Assembly: GCA_016716235.1 (NCBI GenBank)
Contig: JADJWS010000001.1
Span: 806,001-870,000 of the forward strand
Source of the DNA: Candidatus Defluviilinea gracilis
GTDB taxonomy: Bacteria; Chloroflexota; Anaerolineae; Anaerolineales; Villigracilaceae
Length of the DNA: 64,000 nucleotides
Direction: 5' to 3'
Positions 52,778 through 62,159 of the stretch are shown piece by piece (the stretch's first letter is position 1; each line of letters begins with the position of its first letter). Position numbers and translations under genes: made by a program. Below the pieces are notes generated by a model. It saw nothing but the letters and a program-made list of their open reading frames with translations. It ran no database searches and was not told where the DNA came from.

Positions 52778-54403
52778 ATGAAAAGCCAACACGTACCCCT
52801 CCTCAAACGCCTGCAATCCTTCGAATTCCTGCGCGGGTTGGATTCTGCCATACTAAAAGATTTGGCGGGTAAATCGGCGTGGAAGGTGTACGCGCCCAAC
52901 GAAGTCATTTTTTGGGAAGGCGACCAGCAATCAAATTTGTATTATCTGCAATACGGCTCGTTGAAGGTGTTGAAGTCCGCGCCCGACGGGCGGCAGCAGG
53001 TGTTACGCTTCATTAACGCGGGCGAGGTGTTCAACGAAATTGCCGCGCTTGCGGGCAAACCCAACCCCGCCACCGCCATCGCGCTGGAAGAATCGGGGTT
53101 GTGGTTGATTCCGCGCGGCGCGTTGTATCTCGCCCTGCCAGCCATGCTGGAGTATGTTTTTGCAAAGGTCGGGCTGGATCGCAAAGCAGTCTTGCTGCTG
53201 AAGCGAATCACCGCGCCGCAGACGACGGTTTTGCCTAACGGCGACAAGGTCACATTTGGCGACGGCTTGCGCGTGACCGTCGAAAAGAAAAATGGCAGGG
53301 TGGACGAAGCCGCGCTGAAAAAAGAGTTGGACAACATGATGAAACGCTGGGAGCCAGCCCTGCGCCTGCTCACCGAAGACATCCTGGTCAATCCGCTTTC
53401 GTTCTCGCGCATTCTCACCAGAGGCTGGCGGCACTTGCCCAAGTTTGGCGGCACGGTAGCAGACGAGTTGAAGCGCCTCTTTAGCGACGATTCAGTTCGC
53501 GCCGCGATGTCGGGCGTTTTGCTGTACACGGGTCTGCCACCTGAAAAACAGCCCGCCATTTCGGTGATGGGTCTGGTGACGCTCTTTGGCGACGGCTTTC
53601 ATTTGCCCGAGGGCGGCATGGGCAAAGTGCCCGAGGCGCTCAGTCAGGCAATGCTCGCGCACGGCGGAGAAATCCATTTGAATACGCGGGTGGATAAAAT
53701 CATCGTCAAGGATGGTCGCGCGCGCGGCTTGGAAATTCGCGGGCAGGGCTTGGTGGAAGTGGATGCGGTTCTTTCGACGGTCAGCGGGATGCTAACCTTC
53801 GGCTCTTTACTCGCTGACGAGGATTCCCCGCCTCGCTTGAAGCGCATGGCAAAAGAAGCGAATCTATCGCACAGCGCGTTTTCGGTGCAACTCGGTTTGC
53901 GGAACAAAATAGACGCGCCCAGTCATTCGCATTGTTTCCTGCCGCCGATGGAAAATCAAAGCGATGTGTTCACTCCCTGCGACGAAGGTGTAAAGTGGCT
54001 GGTGTACGACGCGCCGACGGTGACTCTGCCCGAACTCGCGCCCGCGGGCGGAAGCGTGATCGAAATGTATCCGCCCGTGCGCCGCGACTTGCCGCTCGAC
54101 GATTGGAGCGAAGAGAAAAAAGAGGCGGTTCTCGAAAAAGCGGTGGCGGCTCTGTCGCGCGTTCATCCATTGGACATTGCCGTCAAGCGCATCGTCAGCC
54201 CGAAGGATTTCAGCGTCAATCTGAATTTGTATCGCGGAGCAGTGTACGGTTTGTCGCCGCAGATCGCGCCGTGGAATCACTTCCCACATCGCACGCCGAT
54301 TCAAGGCTTGTACCAGACGGGGCAGACCACCTCCCCAGGCTACAGCGTGGGGCGAGCCGCCACGTCGGGCATCCTCGCCGCCGAAACGCTGATGACGGAA
54401 TAG
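52778..54403 (+). CDS. Chimera of a cyclic-nucleotide-binding domain and a carotenoid/phytoene-desaturase-like oxidoreductase lacking its FAD Rossmann motif
   Basis: 541 residues. Residues 1-115 are a CRP/cNMP domain: FLRGLDSAILKDLA, EVIFWEGDQQSNLYYLQYG, phosphate-binding-cassette-like GEVFNEIAALAGKPNPATAIA. From about 125 the sequence is that of CrtI-type FAD oxidoreductases: PAMLEYVFAKVGLDRKAV, PNGDKVTFGDG, FHLPEGGMGKVPEALSQAM and C-terminal LYQTGQTTSPGYSVGRAATSG. The N-terminal GxGxxG and its ~75 residues, present in intact desaturases, are absent. FAD binding, and so activity, is doubtful. It is either a deletion fusion of two neighbours or a recruited sensor-enzyme. No ribosome site is obvious. 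Confidence 0.82.
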   Translation: MKSQHVPLLKRLQSFEFLRGLDSAILKDLAGKSAWKVYAPNEVIFWEGDQQSNLYYLQYGSLKVLKSAPDGRQQVLRFINAGEVFNEIAALAGKPNPATAIALEESGLWLIPRGALYLALPAMLEYVFAKVGLDRKAVLLLKRITAPQTTVLPNGDKVTFGDGLRVTVEKKNGRVDEAALKKELDNMMKRWEPALRLLTEDILVNPLSFSRILTRGWRHLPKFGGTVADELKRLFSDDSVRAAMSGVLLYTGLPPEKQPAISVMGLVTLFGDGFHLPEGGMGKVPEALSQAMLAHGGEIHLNTRVDKIIVKDGRARGLEIRGQGLVEVDAVLSTVSGMLTFGSLLADEDSPPRLKRMAKEANLSHSAFSVQLGLRNKIDAPSHSHCFLPPMENQSDVFTPCDEGVKWLVYDAPTVTLPELAPAGGSVIEMYPPVRRDLPLDDWSEEKKEAVLEKAVAALSRVHPLDIAVKRIVSPKDFSVNLNLYRGAVYGLSPQIAPWNHFPHRTPIQGLYQTGQTTSPGYSVGRAATSGILAAETLMTE

Positions 54404-54466
54404 AGACGCGAAGATTTAACATCCAACGCAACACAAACACAACATCAAAGGATATTCACGATCAAT

Positions 54467-55057
54467 ATGAAGAAACTGTTCTTGGCATTGGTAATGATTA
54501 CGTTAGCCGCCTGCGCGCCATCCACGCTATCCACACCCGAAAATACCCTCGTTGCGCCTGTGACGGAAGCGCCGACAGAAAGCCCAACCGCGCAGGGGAA
54601 CGGTTGCCCTGCTGAGATAGCAGGCATGAAACTGCTGATAAACGAGGAGAATGGATACTGCCTGCTGTACTCCGCTGACCACTCCGTGATTCTGCCGCAT
54701 TTGATTGTCATCAATCCCGTCAATGCGCCTGGGGATGTCCCTGGGGAGGCTTGGGCGGAAATCGTGATGGAGCCAGCGTCGGGTCGCACCGCGGCGCAAG
54801 TGGCGGACGCTCAAATTGCAGAATGGGGTGAGGGCTTCGGCATCACGCGGAGCGAGATTCTGGTGGACGGTCAGCAGGCAATTGTGGTGGACGGACTCCC
54901 CGGTCCGGACTCGCAACGCAAGGTTTTCGTGGTCGGCAACGAGCGTCTCTACACCTTGGCGTTCCTGCCGTGGTTTCCTTCCAATGACCCGAGCCAACCT
55001 ACGCCGCTGGAAAATCTATATGCGACGATTGTGGGAACGATTCACTTTTTGCCGTAG
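54467..55057 (+). CDS. Lipoprotein of unknown function
   Basis: 196 residues. Signal peptide with lipobox MITLAAC, a Thr/Pro/Glu-rich spacer to about 45, then a compact domain with Cys pair (GNGCPAEIAG, NGYCLLYSADHS) and strands ending in FVVGNERLYTLAFLP and a helix LENLYATIVGTIHF. The layout resembles lipoproteins with a PsbP/LpqN-like fold, by eye only. AAAGGA lies 14 nt upstream of the ATG. Confidence 0.75.
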   Translation: MKKLFLALVMITLAACAPSTLSTPENTLVAPVTEAPTESPTAQGNGCPAEIAGMKLLINEENGYCLLYSADHSVILPHLIVINPVNAPGDVPGEAWAEIVMEPASGRTAAQVADAQIAEWGEGFGITRSEILVDGQQAIVVDGLPGPDSQRKVFVVGNERLYTLAFLPWFPSNDPSQPTPLENLYATIVGTIHFLP

Positions 55058-55072
55058 GATGCGGGCTTTCAC

Positions 55073-55537
55073 TCAAAACGCAAACCCAAAAGCGATCGCC
55101 ATCCCGCACAGCATCACATCGAAGACAACCAGCAACAGCCACATCAGCCACTGCGCGTGCGCCTTTTTCTCCAGCACCGCATCGGAGGGGTTGTTCGGAT
55201 CGTAGAACACTATCACCTGCGCGCCTTAGGGATATTTCGCGATCACCCGCCCCGCGCCCGTGCCGCCCACTTCCATCCCCGGCGCGATCTTTGCGCCTTG
55301 ATACGTCTGCCCGCCGACTTGATACGAATATTGCACAACGGGATAATTCACGCTTCCGCTGTCGCCTGAACGCCTGCGCTCCAAATAGGATGCCAGCACC
55401 GTTCCCATCGCAGACGACCAACCTTGCACCGCGTTCATTTTCCGCTGGGTGAAAAAAATAATCGCAAGAAAGACCACGTTCAATATTACGAAAACACAAC
55501 CAAGAATTCCAACTGTCAGCATGGATTCGTTGCTCAT
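55073..55537 (-). pseudogene. DUF3592-like membrane protein interrupted by one stop codon
   Basis: From ATG 55537: a TM helix (about 6-26), an RxSGDSGSVNYPVVQYSYQVGG segment and the DUF3592 signature VIAKYP, then an in-frame TAA at about 55227-55229. Reading continues at once with GAQVIVFYDPNNPSDAVLE and a second TM helix to a natural TGA at 55073. The only lesion visible is that one codon, which could derive from CAA, GAA or AAA. It could be a recent mutation or a sequencing error. AGGAGCAGAT precedes the ATG. Confidence 0.85.
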
Positions 55538-55554
55538 ATCTGCTCCTTGTTGTT

Positions 55555-55700
55555 TGTACTTCGTATTACGTACTTCGTATTGCGTATTCCGCACCGCGTA
55601 TTACGTAGTACGCAGTATTCATCCCTCATCCCTGAACAAAAGTCTCCAATCTCCAGTCTCTAATCTCCAATTCTCCAATTACGAATTACCACTTACCAAT
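55555..55700. repeat. Low-complexity dispersed repeat tract
   Basis: 55555-55619 holds TACTTCGTATTACG units and GCGTATTACGTAGTACGC. 55640-55700 holds CTCCAATCTCCAGTCTCTAATCTCC. Parts of both recur inside coding genes (399-426; 27821-27840). Confidence 0.75.
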
Positions 55701-55707
55701 AACTCCC

Positions 55708-58206
55708 TCACCTCACCGTCACCTGCACCACCGCGCTATCCACGTGCTGATCGGTTCTCACTACCTGCAACTGTATGGCATACAACCCGCTCAAGCCATC
55801 CGTGTTCCACTCGGCGAGTAGACCATTGGTCACGGGCGCGTTGCCTTCGCCGATCTGAATCCACTCTTGCGGATTGAGTCCCTGCCCGATCAATACGCGA
55901 TATGATGCAAAGTCTGCGCCAGCCGCGGTGCCGTTGACTTGCACCACTCCGCCCACCTCCGCAAACAATTCGGGGAAAGTGATATTCACATCGGGATTCG
56001 TCGGCGGGGCTTGAATGACATCATACGAGGAAGGCGGAATCGCCACGCCCGCGCTCTCTGCCCACGCGCGCGCATCGGACGGAACGACAAGATACACGCG
56101 CTCCTCAATTAATTGCGGCAACGTGAACACGGTGGCAAGCAAACCTGTCTCGCGGTTGATGGCGTACTTGCGATACATGTTATCGGCTTGCACAGGTTCG
56201 TTGCCCTGCAAGAAAACTTCATTCACCACGTTGGGACAATCCGATGTCGGCAACATGCCCGACGGATCGCACACATTGATCACCGAAACACCCGCAGGCA
56301 ATGACCAATCTTCGGCGGGTAAATTTTGCGAGGCAACTTGCATCAACGCGTTCCACAACACACTGGAAATGCGCGGCGATAAATTTGTTGATTCGCGCGA
56401 ACCTGCCCACACAGCAACCACGCGCAACGGCGAATAACCGATCGTCCACGCATCGAGCGCGTCTTCAGTTTGACCCAACATCACCGCGGCGGGTCTGCCT
56501 ACGTTGAACGCGCTTGAATGATCCACACGCGCCGATTCATCGCTCAGCGAATGATTGATCAAATACGCAAGCGCGGGCGTGACCACAGGCTTCGCTTGCG
56601 GCGTCGTCCAATCGAGCCACACGCTGTCGTCGTTGCCCTCCACTTTCAAAATCGTCACCGACGTAAATTCATCATTGATGCTCTGCCCAAAATGCACGCC
56701 CTGCTCCGCGAACACGCCATACGCGCTCGCCGCGTCCACCAACGACAGATCAACGTTACGCGCGACTCCAAACGACGACATGATGTTGTCCACATTTTCA
56801 ACGCCCATTTGCGATAGCACTTGCGCGGCGGGCGCGGGATAATCGTTCACCAACGCTGTCCGCAAACGGATGGGTCCGTGATACGCGCCGTCAAAATTTT
56901 GGATTTCCGTTTTACCGGGGATGTCCCACACTAATGAAGCGGGACTCAAGCCTCGGGTGAATCCAGTCAAATAGACAAACGCGTCTAACGCGGACCCCGA
57001 CCTGTGCGCGCCTACGAGAGGCGTTTCTCGCCCCTCGAACGTTTCGCCGACCACCGCGAGGATTTGTCCCGTTGTTGGATCGGTGATGATCGCGCTGGCA
57101 GATGAATCGGGAATCGTGACCGAAGGCGGCAGAGCGGATAAGAATCGCAACGAGTCACATTGAATGGATGGATCAGGCAGACCCGCGAGTCGCGCCGCGT
57201 AAAACGCGCTGACGCATGAGGCTTGTTGTTGCACATTGAAATCCAATGTTGAGATGATCGTCAAGCCGCCGCGTTCGATACGCGCGCGCGGGAATTGCGA
57301 ATCCAATTGGGCGAGGAGCAGGTTGACGAAAGCCGCGGCAGGTTGAACGTCGGGAGGAGGCGGTGGCTGAAAGAAGGGAGATTCTCCCAGCGCGTTGGCT
57401 GTCGCTTCGTCCGATAAAAATCCAAGAGCCGACATCTTCCGAATCGTTTCGTGTCCGCGTTCGATGGCAGTCTGCGGCGCGTCGTGCGGATTCAGACTCG
57501 GCGAGTCGCTCACCGCCGCGAGGATGGCGGACTCGGCAGTGGAAAGTTGCGTGGCGGATTTTCCGAAGTAGAGTTGCGCCGCGCTTTCGGCGCCGAACGC
57601 ATAGCGACCGAAGTGCGCCGAGTTGAGATACCACTCGAGGATTTGTGCGCGCCCGAATTGCGACGTGATCTGCGCGGCGAGGATGCGTTCACGCAACGCG
57701 CGTCGGAATGATGGCGGCTCGTTGAAGAGGAGGAGATCGGAGACGAGTCGTTGCGCGAGGGTGGTGTGTAATTGGTAATTGGTAATTGTGGCGAGGTCGT
57801 AGCCCGCGTGATCGTAAAAATTTGGGTCGGAGGTGGCGATGACGGCGTCGGCGAGGGATTGAGGAAGATGTTGCGGGTTTGCGTCGCTGAGGGGAATGTA
57901 ACGGCGCGGAGAATCATCGGGCGCGAAGGTGAATAAAATATGTTCGCGCGTGCGGTCATAGATGCGCGTGGGTTGGAGGAGGAGCCCGTTGGGAGGATTG
58001 AGGAGAATTGGGAGAGTTTGTATCGAGGGCAGGTCGCGCGTGAGGCTCACATACGCAAACGCAGTGACGATGATGAGCGCGGCAATCACCAACGAAAGGA
58101 TCATCCCCGCGCTGACGAAGAGACTGCGCTTGCGAGAGTCGCTGGCGTGTTGTTTGGCGAGTCGCCGCTCGCGCCGCGCGCGCAGGATGGGGAGGGTGGA
58201 GGGCAT
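55708..58206 (-). CDS. PBP1A-like protein with degenerate transglycosylase and transpeptidase motifs
   Basis: 832 residues: basic cytoplasmic tail, one TM helix (about 33-55), GT51-like domain, transpeptidase-like domain, and a C-terminal Ig-like domain (ending YAIQLQVVRTDQ...VQVTV). Catalytic motifs are altered. The GT51 ED-F-H-G motif reads TSDPNFYDHAG, with Ser126 replacing the catalytic Glu. In the transpeptidase SxxK the Lys is Asp408 (SGSALDA; Ser405 kept), SxN is DYP (455-457), and KTG is MLG (576-578). The fold is otherwise well preserved (ILEWYLNSAHFG, YFGKSATQLSTAESAILAA). A structural or regulatory pseudo-enzyme is likely, not a working murein synthase. Confidence 0.85.
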   Translation of the reverse strand: MPSTLPILRARRERRLAKQHASDSRKRSLFVSAGMILSLVIAALIIVTAFAYVSLTRDLPSIQTLPILLNPPNGLLLQPTRIYDRTREHILFTFAPDDSPRRYIPLSDANPQHLPQSLADAVIATSDPNFYDHAGYDLATITNYQLHTTLAQRLVSDLLLFNEPPSFRRALRERILAAQITSQFGRAQILEWYLNSAHFGRYAFGAESAAQLYFGKSATQLSTAESAILAAVSDSPSLNPHDAPQTAIERGHETIRKMSALGFLSDEATANALGESPFFQPPPPPDVQPAAAFVNLLLAQLDSQFPRARIERGGLTIISTLDFNVQQQASCVSAFYAARLAGLPDPSIQCDSLRFLSALPPSVTIPDSSASAIITDPTTGQILAVVGETFEGRETPLVGAHRSGSALDAFVYLTGFTRGLSPASLVWDIPGKTEIQNFDGAYHGPIRLRTALVNDYPAPAAQVLSQMGVENVDNIMSSFGVARNVDLSLVDAASAYGVFAEQGVHFGQSINDEFTSVTILKVEGNDDSVWLDWTTPQAKPVVTPALAYLINHSLSDESARVDHSSAFNVGRPAAVMLGQTEDALDAWTIGYSPLRVVAVWAGSRESTNLSPRISSVLWNALMQVASQNLPAEDWSLPAGVSVINVCDPSGMLPTSDCPNVVNEVFLQGNEPVQADNMYRKYAINRETGLLATVFTLPQLIEERVYLVVPSDARAWAESAGVAIPPSSYDVIQAPPTNPDVNITFPELFAEVGGVVQVNGTAAGADFASYRVLIGQGLNPQEWIQIGEGNAPVTNGLLAEWNTDGLSGLYAIQLQVVRTDQHVDSAVVQVTVR

Positions 58207-58364
58207 GGGGGAATTGTAAAGGCTTGTCGTGAGTTTGTCGAAGGGAGGAAGGAGGAAGGATGATTATGGAGGAAAGACGAAAGAGGAAAGATGGTGGAAA
58301 GTAGAAAGTGGATTATGGTGTTATTGTGAATTTCACCCCTCGATCAATTCCCCCTGTCATTTCA
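58207..58364. repeat. Purine-rich dispersed repeat downstream of the HepT gene
   Basis: GGAGGAAGGAGGAAGGATG and GAAAGAGGAAAGA and GGAAAGTAGAAAGTGG units. The last resembles DNA inside the M1-type lipoprotein gene at 15575-15611. No gene seen. Confidence 0.6.
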
Positions 58365-58697
58365 TCAAAGTAGCTTTTCTAATTCAGGGATCAAGGGCGG
58401 CAAGTCGTTTTGGACTGTATCCCACATTACTTTTTCATCCACCTTGAAATACACGTGCACGATCCGATTCCGCATGGCGCGCATCAAACTCCATGGGATG
58501 GAAGTGTGCGCTTCTTCCACTTCTTCGGGAATTTGATTCGCCGCCTCGCCAATGATGATGAAATTCATCTCGACCGCGCGAATCGATTTATCGTCTTCCT
58601 TGAATGTTTCGAAATCCATGTCCGCTGTGAATTTCTGGATTTCGGCAATCGCGCTGAGAATATCACGAATACGGTCCTGCCAGCCTCTAGGTGACAT
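58365..58697 (-). CDS. hepT: HepT-like toxin (DUF86 HEPN ribonuclease)
   Basis: 110 residues, helical. The HEPN catalytic signature RX4HXY is present in MRAMRNRIVHVYF. The upstream helix NFIIIGEAANQIPEEV is typical of the family. Known role: RNase toxin whose Tyr is AMPylated by the partner MntA. Its start overlaps the MntA stop by 11 nt, so they are one transcription unit. Confidence 0.93.
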   Translation of the reverse strand: MSPRGWQDRIRDILSAIAEIQKFTADMDFETFKEDDKSIRAVEMNFIIIGEAANQIPEEVEEAHTSIPWSLMRAMRNRIVHVYFKVDEKVMWDTVQNDLPPLIPELEKLL

Positions 58698-58980
58698 GGA
58701 TCAATTCCCCCATCACGCGCTCGCGAATGTAGGGTTTCAAGCTGTCGGGAGTCCCAAGGTCAACGGGACAGCCGAGTAATTTTTCAAGGTAATCCTGCAA
58801 CGCGAACAAGCCGAAATAACCGACGGGGCGGTTGAACTCGACGAGCAAATCCACATCGCTGGAGGTTGTGGCGTCATTCCGCGCGACAGAGCCAAACAGC
58901 AACAGGGATTTGACGCCGAATTGTCTTTCCATTTCGGCGTTCTTTTGCCTCAAGAGTTGAATAACGGCTTCCTGTTTCAT
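58687..58980 (-). CDS. mntA: MntA-like nucleotidyltransferase antitoxin
   Basis: 97 residues. Minimal nucleotidyltransferase motif GSX10DXD: GSVARNDATTSSDVD, then LLVEF. Upstream helix and DLGTPDSLKPYIRERV end match MNT-domain antitoxins of the MntA/HepT system, which inactivate HepT by AMPylation. A TATAAT box lies 10 nt upstream of the ATG. First gene of the pair. Confidence 0.92.
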   Translation of the reverse strand: MKQEAVIQLLRQKNAEMERQFGVKSLLLFGSVARNDATTSSDVDLLVEFNRPVGYFGLFALQDYLEKLLGCPVDLGTPDSLKPYIRERVMGELIHVT

Positions 58981-58995
58981 GTCGAATATTATACG

Positions 58996-60321
58996 CTATC
59001 CTTCGATCAAATCTCCCAGCCATTCCATCAACCCGCCTGAGCCATTTTCTGGCAGATCGCTCTTCACGGTTCCAGTCCAGCCGTTGATCAACACGAGATG
59101 CTCGCGCCCGCCGAAGGGAAGTTCGGTCATCCACACAGGGAGCAGGGTGAGGCGGAAGGATTCGACCATCATCTTTGACGATGATGTGGAAATGAGTTGC
59201 GCGGGGGCGATGAGCGCAGGCAGTTCGCGTTTGTAGCGGGCGAGCGCTTGCACGCGAGCGTCGAGCGAGGCTTCCGCCATCGGGATGTCGTACACTTCGG
59301 CGGGCCAGTTCGCAAGATAACCCGCTTCGTATGGCTTGACGGCTTTCAATTCAAAGGTGGGAATCAATTGTTGGAAGACGCCTGAAAGTTTTCGCGCGGC
59401 AGGGATGGGCAGGTCGTTGATCAAAACGGGATACGAATCGGAGACGCGCTTCATCCGCATTTCAGATGTTGGTTGGCCGAAAACACCTTTATCATTTTCA
59501 TACATTTCGCCCACATACTGAATTTCACCGCCGATGTCGAATGTCCATAACGGGAGATAAACGCCGCGCGGCAGATCAACTTTCTTTTCGGGTTGAATCT
59601 TGTTTTTCTCCACCCATTCGACCAAATATTTGATCGCGCGTTGTTGATCGAATTGATGCGGGATGATGCCATCGGGCGCGAGCAGTTGCTCCTCCGATTC
59701 CCAGTTGACGACGTGAGGCGAGCCGCAATAGACGCATGTGGTTGAAATTTGATTCGGCGGCAGGATGAACTCGCATCCGCAACCTTCGCAGTGGAAGACT
59801 TGCTGGTTCAACGGCTTGCCGTGTCCGCGCGCGGTTGCCATGGCGACGATGAAATCCTTTTCCCCCGCAAGGGGGGCGGCGCCGGGTTGCCCAACAAACT
59901 TTTGATTGCGCGAACAGTATTCGCACGTCAGCGATTGACCGTCGGGAGAGAACGACATCCGCCCGCCGCATTTGGGACACATGAATCGCTCGGCGTCTGC
60001 GGAGCGCAATCCCTCAGGCGGGAGAGGCAGATGGTCGGGGTCAACGATCTCGTCCGCTTTGAGTTTGCCGTCGAGGATCGCCAGCGCGCGCCGCGCCCGC
60101 GCGTGTTGCAGATTATGCGCGAGGCAATTTTCCAACGCTTTGCGCTTTTCGGCTTTATCGTCAATCAACTGGCTCATCCAAAACCATGTTTCGGCGAGGA
60201 CATCGTGATCGTGGCTCATGTAGGCGGCGCGATCCAAGTAGCGGAGCGCGGCGTCTTTGTGTCCCGCCTTCGCTTCGATGATTCCACTGCGTAATAATTC
60301 TCTGCCGTAATCGCTGAACAT
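58996..60321 (-). CDS. TPR and zinc-ribbon (TFIIB-type) protein
   Basis: 441 residues from ATG 60321 (AAGGAGA upstream; a TTG 3 nt earlier is less likely). The N-terminal ~90 residues are TPR-like (AGHKDAALRYLDRAAYMSHD). Two zinc ribbons follow: FMCPKCGGRM...LTCEYCSRN and FHCEGCGCEF...TTCVYCGS. The rest is a conserved beta-rich region (RGVYLPLWTFDIGGEIQY; LTLLPVWMTELPFGGREHLV). This matches proteins annotated only as zinc-ribbon-containing; the PLW.F..GG. repeats suggest a membrane- or nucleic-acid-associated role. Function unknown. Confidence 0.82.
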   Translation of the reverse strand: MFSDYGRELLRSGIIEAKAGHKDAALRYLDRAAYMSHDHDVLAETWFWMSQLIDDKAEKRKALENCLAHNLQHARARRALAILDGKLKADEIVDPDHLPLPPEGLRSADAERFMCPKCGGRMSFSPDGQSLTCEYCSRNQKFVGQPGAAPLAGEKDFIVAMATARGHGKPLNQQVFHCEGCGCEFILPPNQISTTCVYCGSPHVVNWESEEQLLAPDGIIPHQFDQQRAIKYLVEWVEKNKIQPEKKVDLPRGVYLPLWTFDIGGEIQYVGEMYENDKGVFGQPTSEMRMKRVSDSYPVLINDLPIPAARKLSGVFQQLIPTFELKAVKPYEAGYLANWPAEVYDIPMAEASLDARVQALARYKRELPALIAPAQLISTSSSKMMVESFRLTLLPVWMTELPFGGREHLVLINGWTGTVKSDLPENGSGGLMEWLGDLIEG

Positions 60322-60335
60322 CAATTAAATCTCCT

Positions 60336-62159
60336 TTACGGACCCGCGCACACATAATGGATCAACAAGTCGCTTCGATCTCTCGCATTTCCATCTATGG
60401 ACAATTCACCGGGATAATAATCTCCGCGCGTGAGAAGCGCAATGACCATATCTTGCGGATTGGGAGTATCAACCATCAGTTGTATCTCAAACTCCCCGCC
60501 GCGCGAATCAGGCGGAAGGTCGGCAGGAATCGTCAGGTAGTCCTCCGGCACGATCTCTCGGAAGGGTATCCCTTTTTGAGCGACGATATTTTGCCTCTCG
60601 TCCAAGATGGTGAACAACAATTTTCCATCCGAATCATCAGGCACAGATTTGATGAACACAGACACCGACTGCAATCTGCCGCAGAAATTCGTAAACGACT
60701 GGCGGACTTCAACCCCATCATAAATTTCGGCTTGCGGGGCGTCTTCCTTTTCAAGATTTTTGTAGGTGGGCAGGGCGCACATCCCTCCTACATAGGCGTC
60801 ATAGCCGCAGTAGGTGTAATAGGTTGTGTAGATGCCGATGGAGAAAAACACAGCGGTCAGCAGGATCGAGCCGAGACTAAAAAATTCCGCGAGCCGTCGT
60901 CTTTGTTCATTCGCCGCGACCAACCCTGCGAGACCCAGAAAAAACATCGGCGCGTATGGGATGTAATAGCGTCCATGCTTTGCGAGGGCAAGGACTCCGC
61001 CGGTGGCGTAATTCCCAACGAAGGCGACCGTGTAGGTTACGATACAAGCAAACACGAAGAACCCGATCAAAAAGAATCGAACCCCGCGAGGGATCGTCAC
61101 ACGTCCCGGCTCGGCAACGAATGCGGCGATGAGACCGATCAGCCAAATCAGATACAGCGGACTGGGGACTTTGCCTGCCCAATATCCATACGCGGCGATC
61201 CAGCCTTGGACTTGATACGGAAACGTCAGAACCATTCCCTGCACGAGCGGCGTGATGAATCCCATCGGGTCCGAAAGCATCGAACTCATCTGGCGCGGGA
61301 CGCTTTGCTCTCCGCCTTGTCCGTATGTCGAAACATTGGTCGCGTAGACCGACCAGCCAACATTGAATATAGCCGATGCCGCCAACACGACGCCTAACAA
61401 TAGAATCCATTTTTTTGAGGGGAAAGGATGCCGAACGAGAAGCAATAACAGCGGAAACAAAATAATCGCGCCGGGCTTTGCGCATCCCAGCAACAATGAA
61501 AGAAGGACCAACGCCCAAAGAGACGAAGACTTAATCTCCTGCTTTTCGTTCAGATAGATTCCGAGGACCAAACCGATGAAGGCGAAACTAAGTCCGTTCG
61601 TGAAGCCGTCCCCGTTCAGCGTGGACGCTTGAAACATGGCGCTGGGTGAAAGCGCGAGCAAAGCAAAGACCCACTTGCCGAACGGAATTTTGCGGATGGC
61701 GAAATATCCGCACAGGACATAGATCATCAACCCAGTGATCCGCAGAAGAATGATCGTCGGCAGAATTGGGAAATCGAACTTCCACCATAAGTATCTGCCG
61801 AGCAATGCCTGCGGTAAAAAAATGACAGGCGAATAGATGGACTGCGTCCCCTGCCCGTAACGAAGATTATCAGAAGCGCCAAACCGCCGCAGAAAATTTT
61901 CGCGGCTGAACAAGTCGAAGGCAGGCGACTGCGCGAGCCTGCGTTGATACGAAAGTTCAAACACCTCCTGGTGAATGCTCACGTTTGAAAAAACGGGCAG
62001 GTACTCATTCTCCGACATGTAATAAATGCGCACGAGATGCCGCTCTTCGTCGAAGCCCGCTCCATACGGAATTGTCACGCAATAAAAAATTCCGATCAGC
62101 AAGCCAGCGATCAGAAAAAAATTTGCCGCGTCAAACAATTTATTTTTTCGTTCGATCAC
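60336..62159 (-). CDS. DUF2142-like polytopic membrane protein
   Basis: 607 residues with about 11 TM helices. Family signs: N-terminal YGAGFDEERHLVRIYYMSE in the first extracellular loop, LALSPSAMFQASTLNGDGFTNGL, and GCAKPGAIILFPLLLL. DUF2142 proteins have a GT-C-like topology and are often near surface-polysaccharide genes. A beta-rich C-terminal extracytoplasmic domain (about 470-607) follows the last TM. Starts at GTG 62159, overlapping the folP stop by 4 nt, with AAGGAG inside the folP end, so it is translationally coupled to folP. Confidence 0.8.
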   Translation of the reverse strand: MIERKNKLFDAANFFLIAGLLIGIFYCVTIPYGAGFDEERHLVRIYYMSENEYLPVFSNVSIHQEVFELSYQRRLAQSPAFDLFSRENFLRRFGASDNLRYGQGTQSIYSPVIFLPQALLGRYLWWKFDFPILPTIILLRITGLMIYVLCGYFAIRKIPFGKWVFALLALSPSAMFQASTLNGDGFTNGLSFAFIGLVLGIYLNEKQEIKSSSLWALVLLSLLLGCAKPGAIILFPLLLLLVRHPFPSKKWILLLGVVLAASAIFNVGWSVYATNVSTYGQGGEQSVPRQMSSMLSDPMGFITPLVQGMVLTFPYQVQGWIAAYGYWAGKVPSPLYLIWLIGLIAAFVAEPGRVTIPRGVRFFLIGFFVFACIVTYTVAFVGNYATGGVLALAKHGRYYIPYAPMFFLGLAGLVAANEQRRRLAEFFSLGSILLTAVFFSIGIYTTYYTYCGYDAYVGGMCALPTYKNLEKEDAPQAEIYDGVEVRQSFTNFCGRLQSVSVFIKSVPDDSDGKLLFTILDERQNIVAQKGIPFREIVPEDYLTIPADLPPDSRGGEFEIQLMVDTPNPQDMVIALLTRGDYYPGELSIDGNARDRSDLLIHYVCAGP

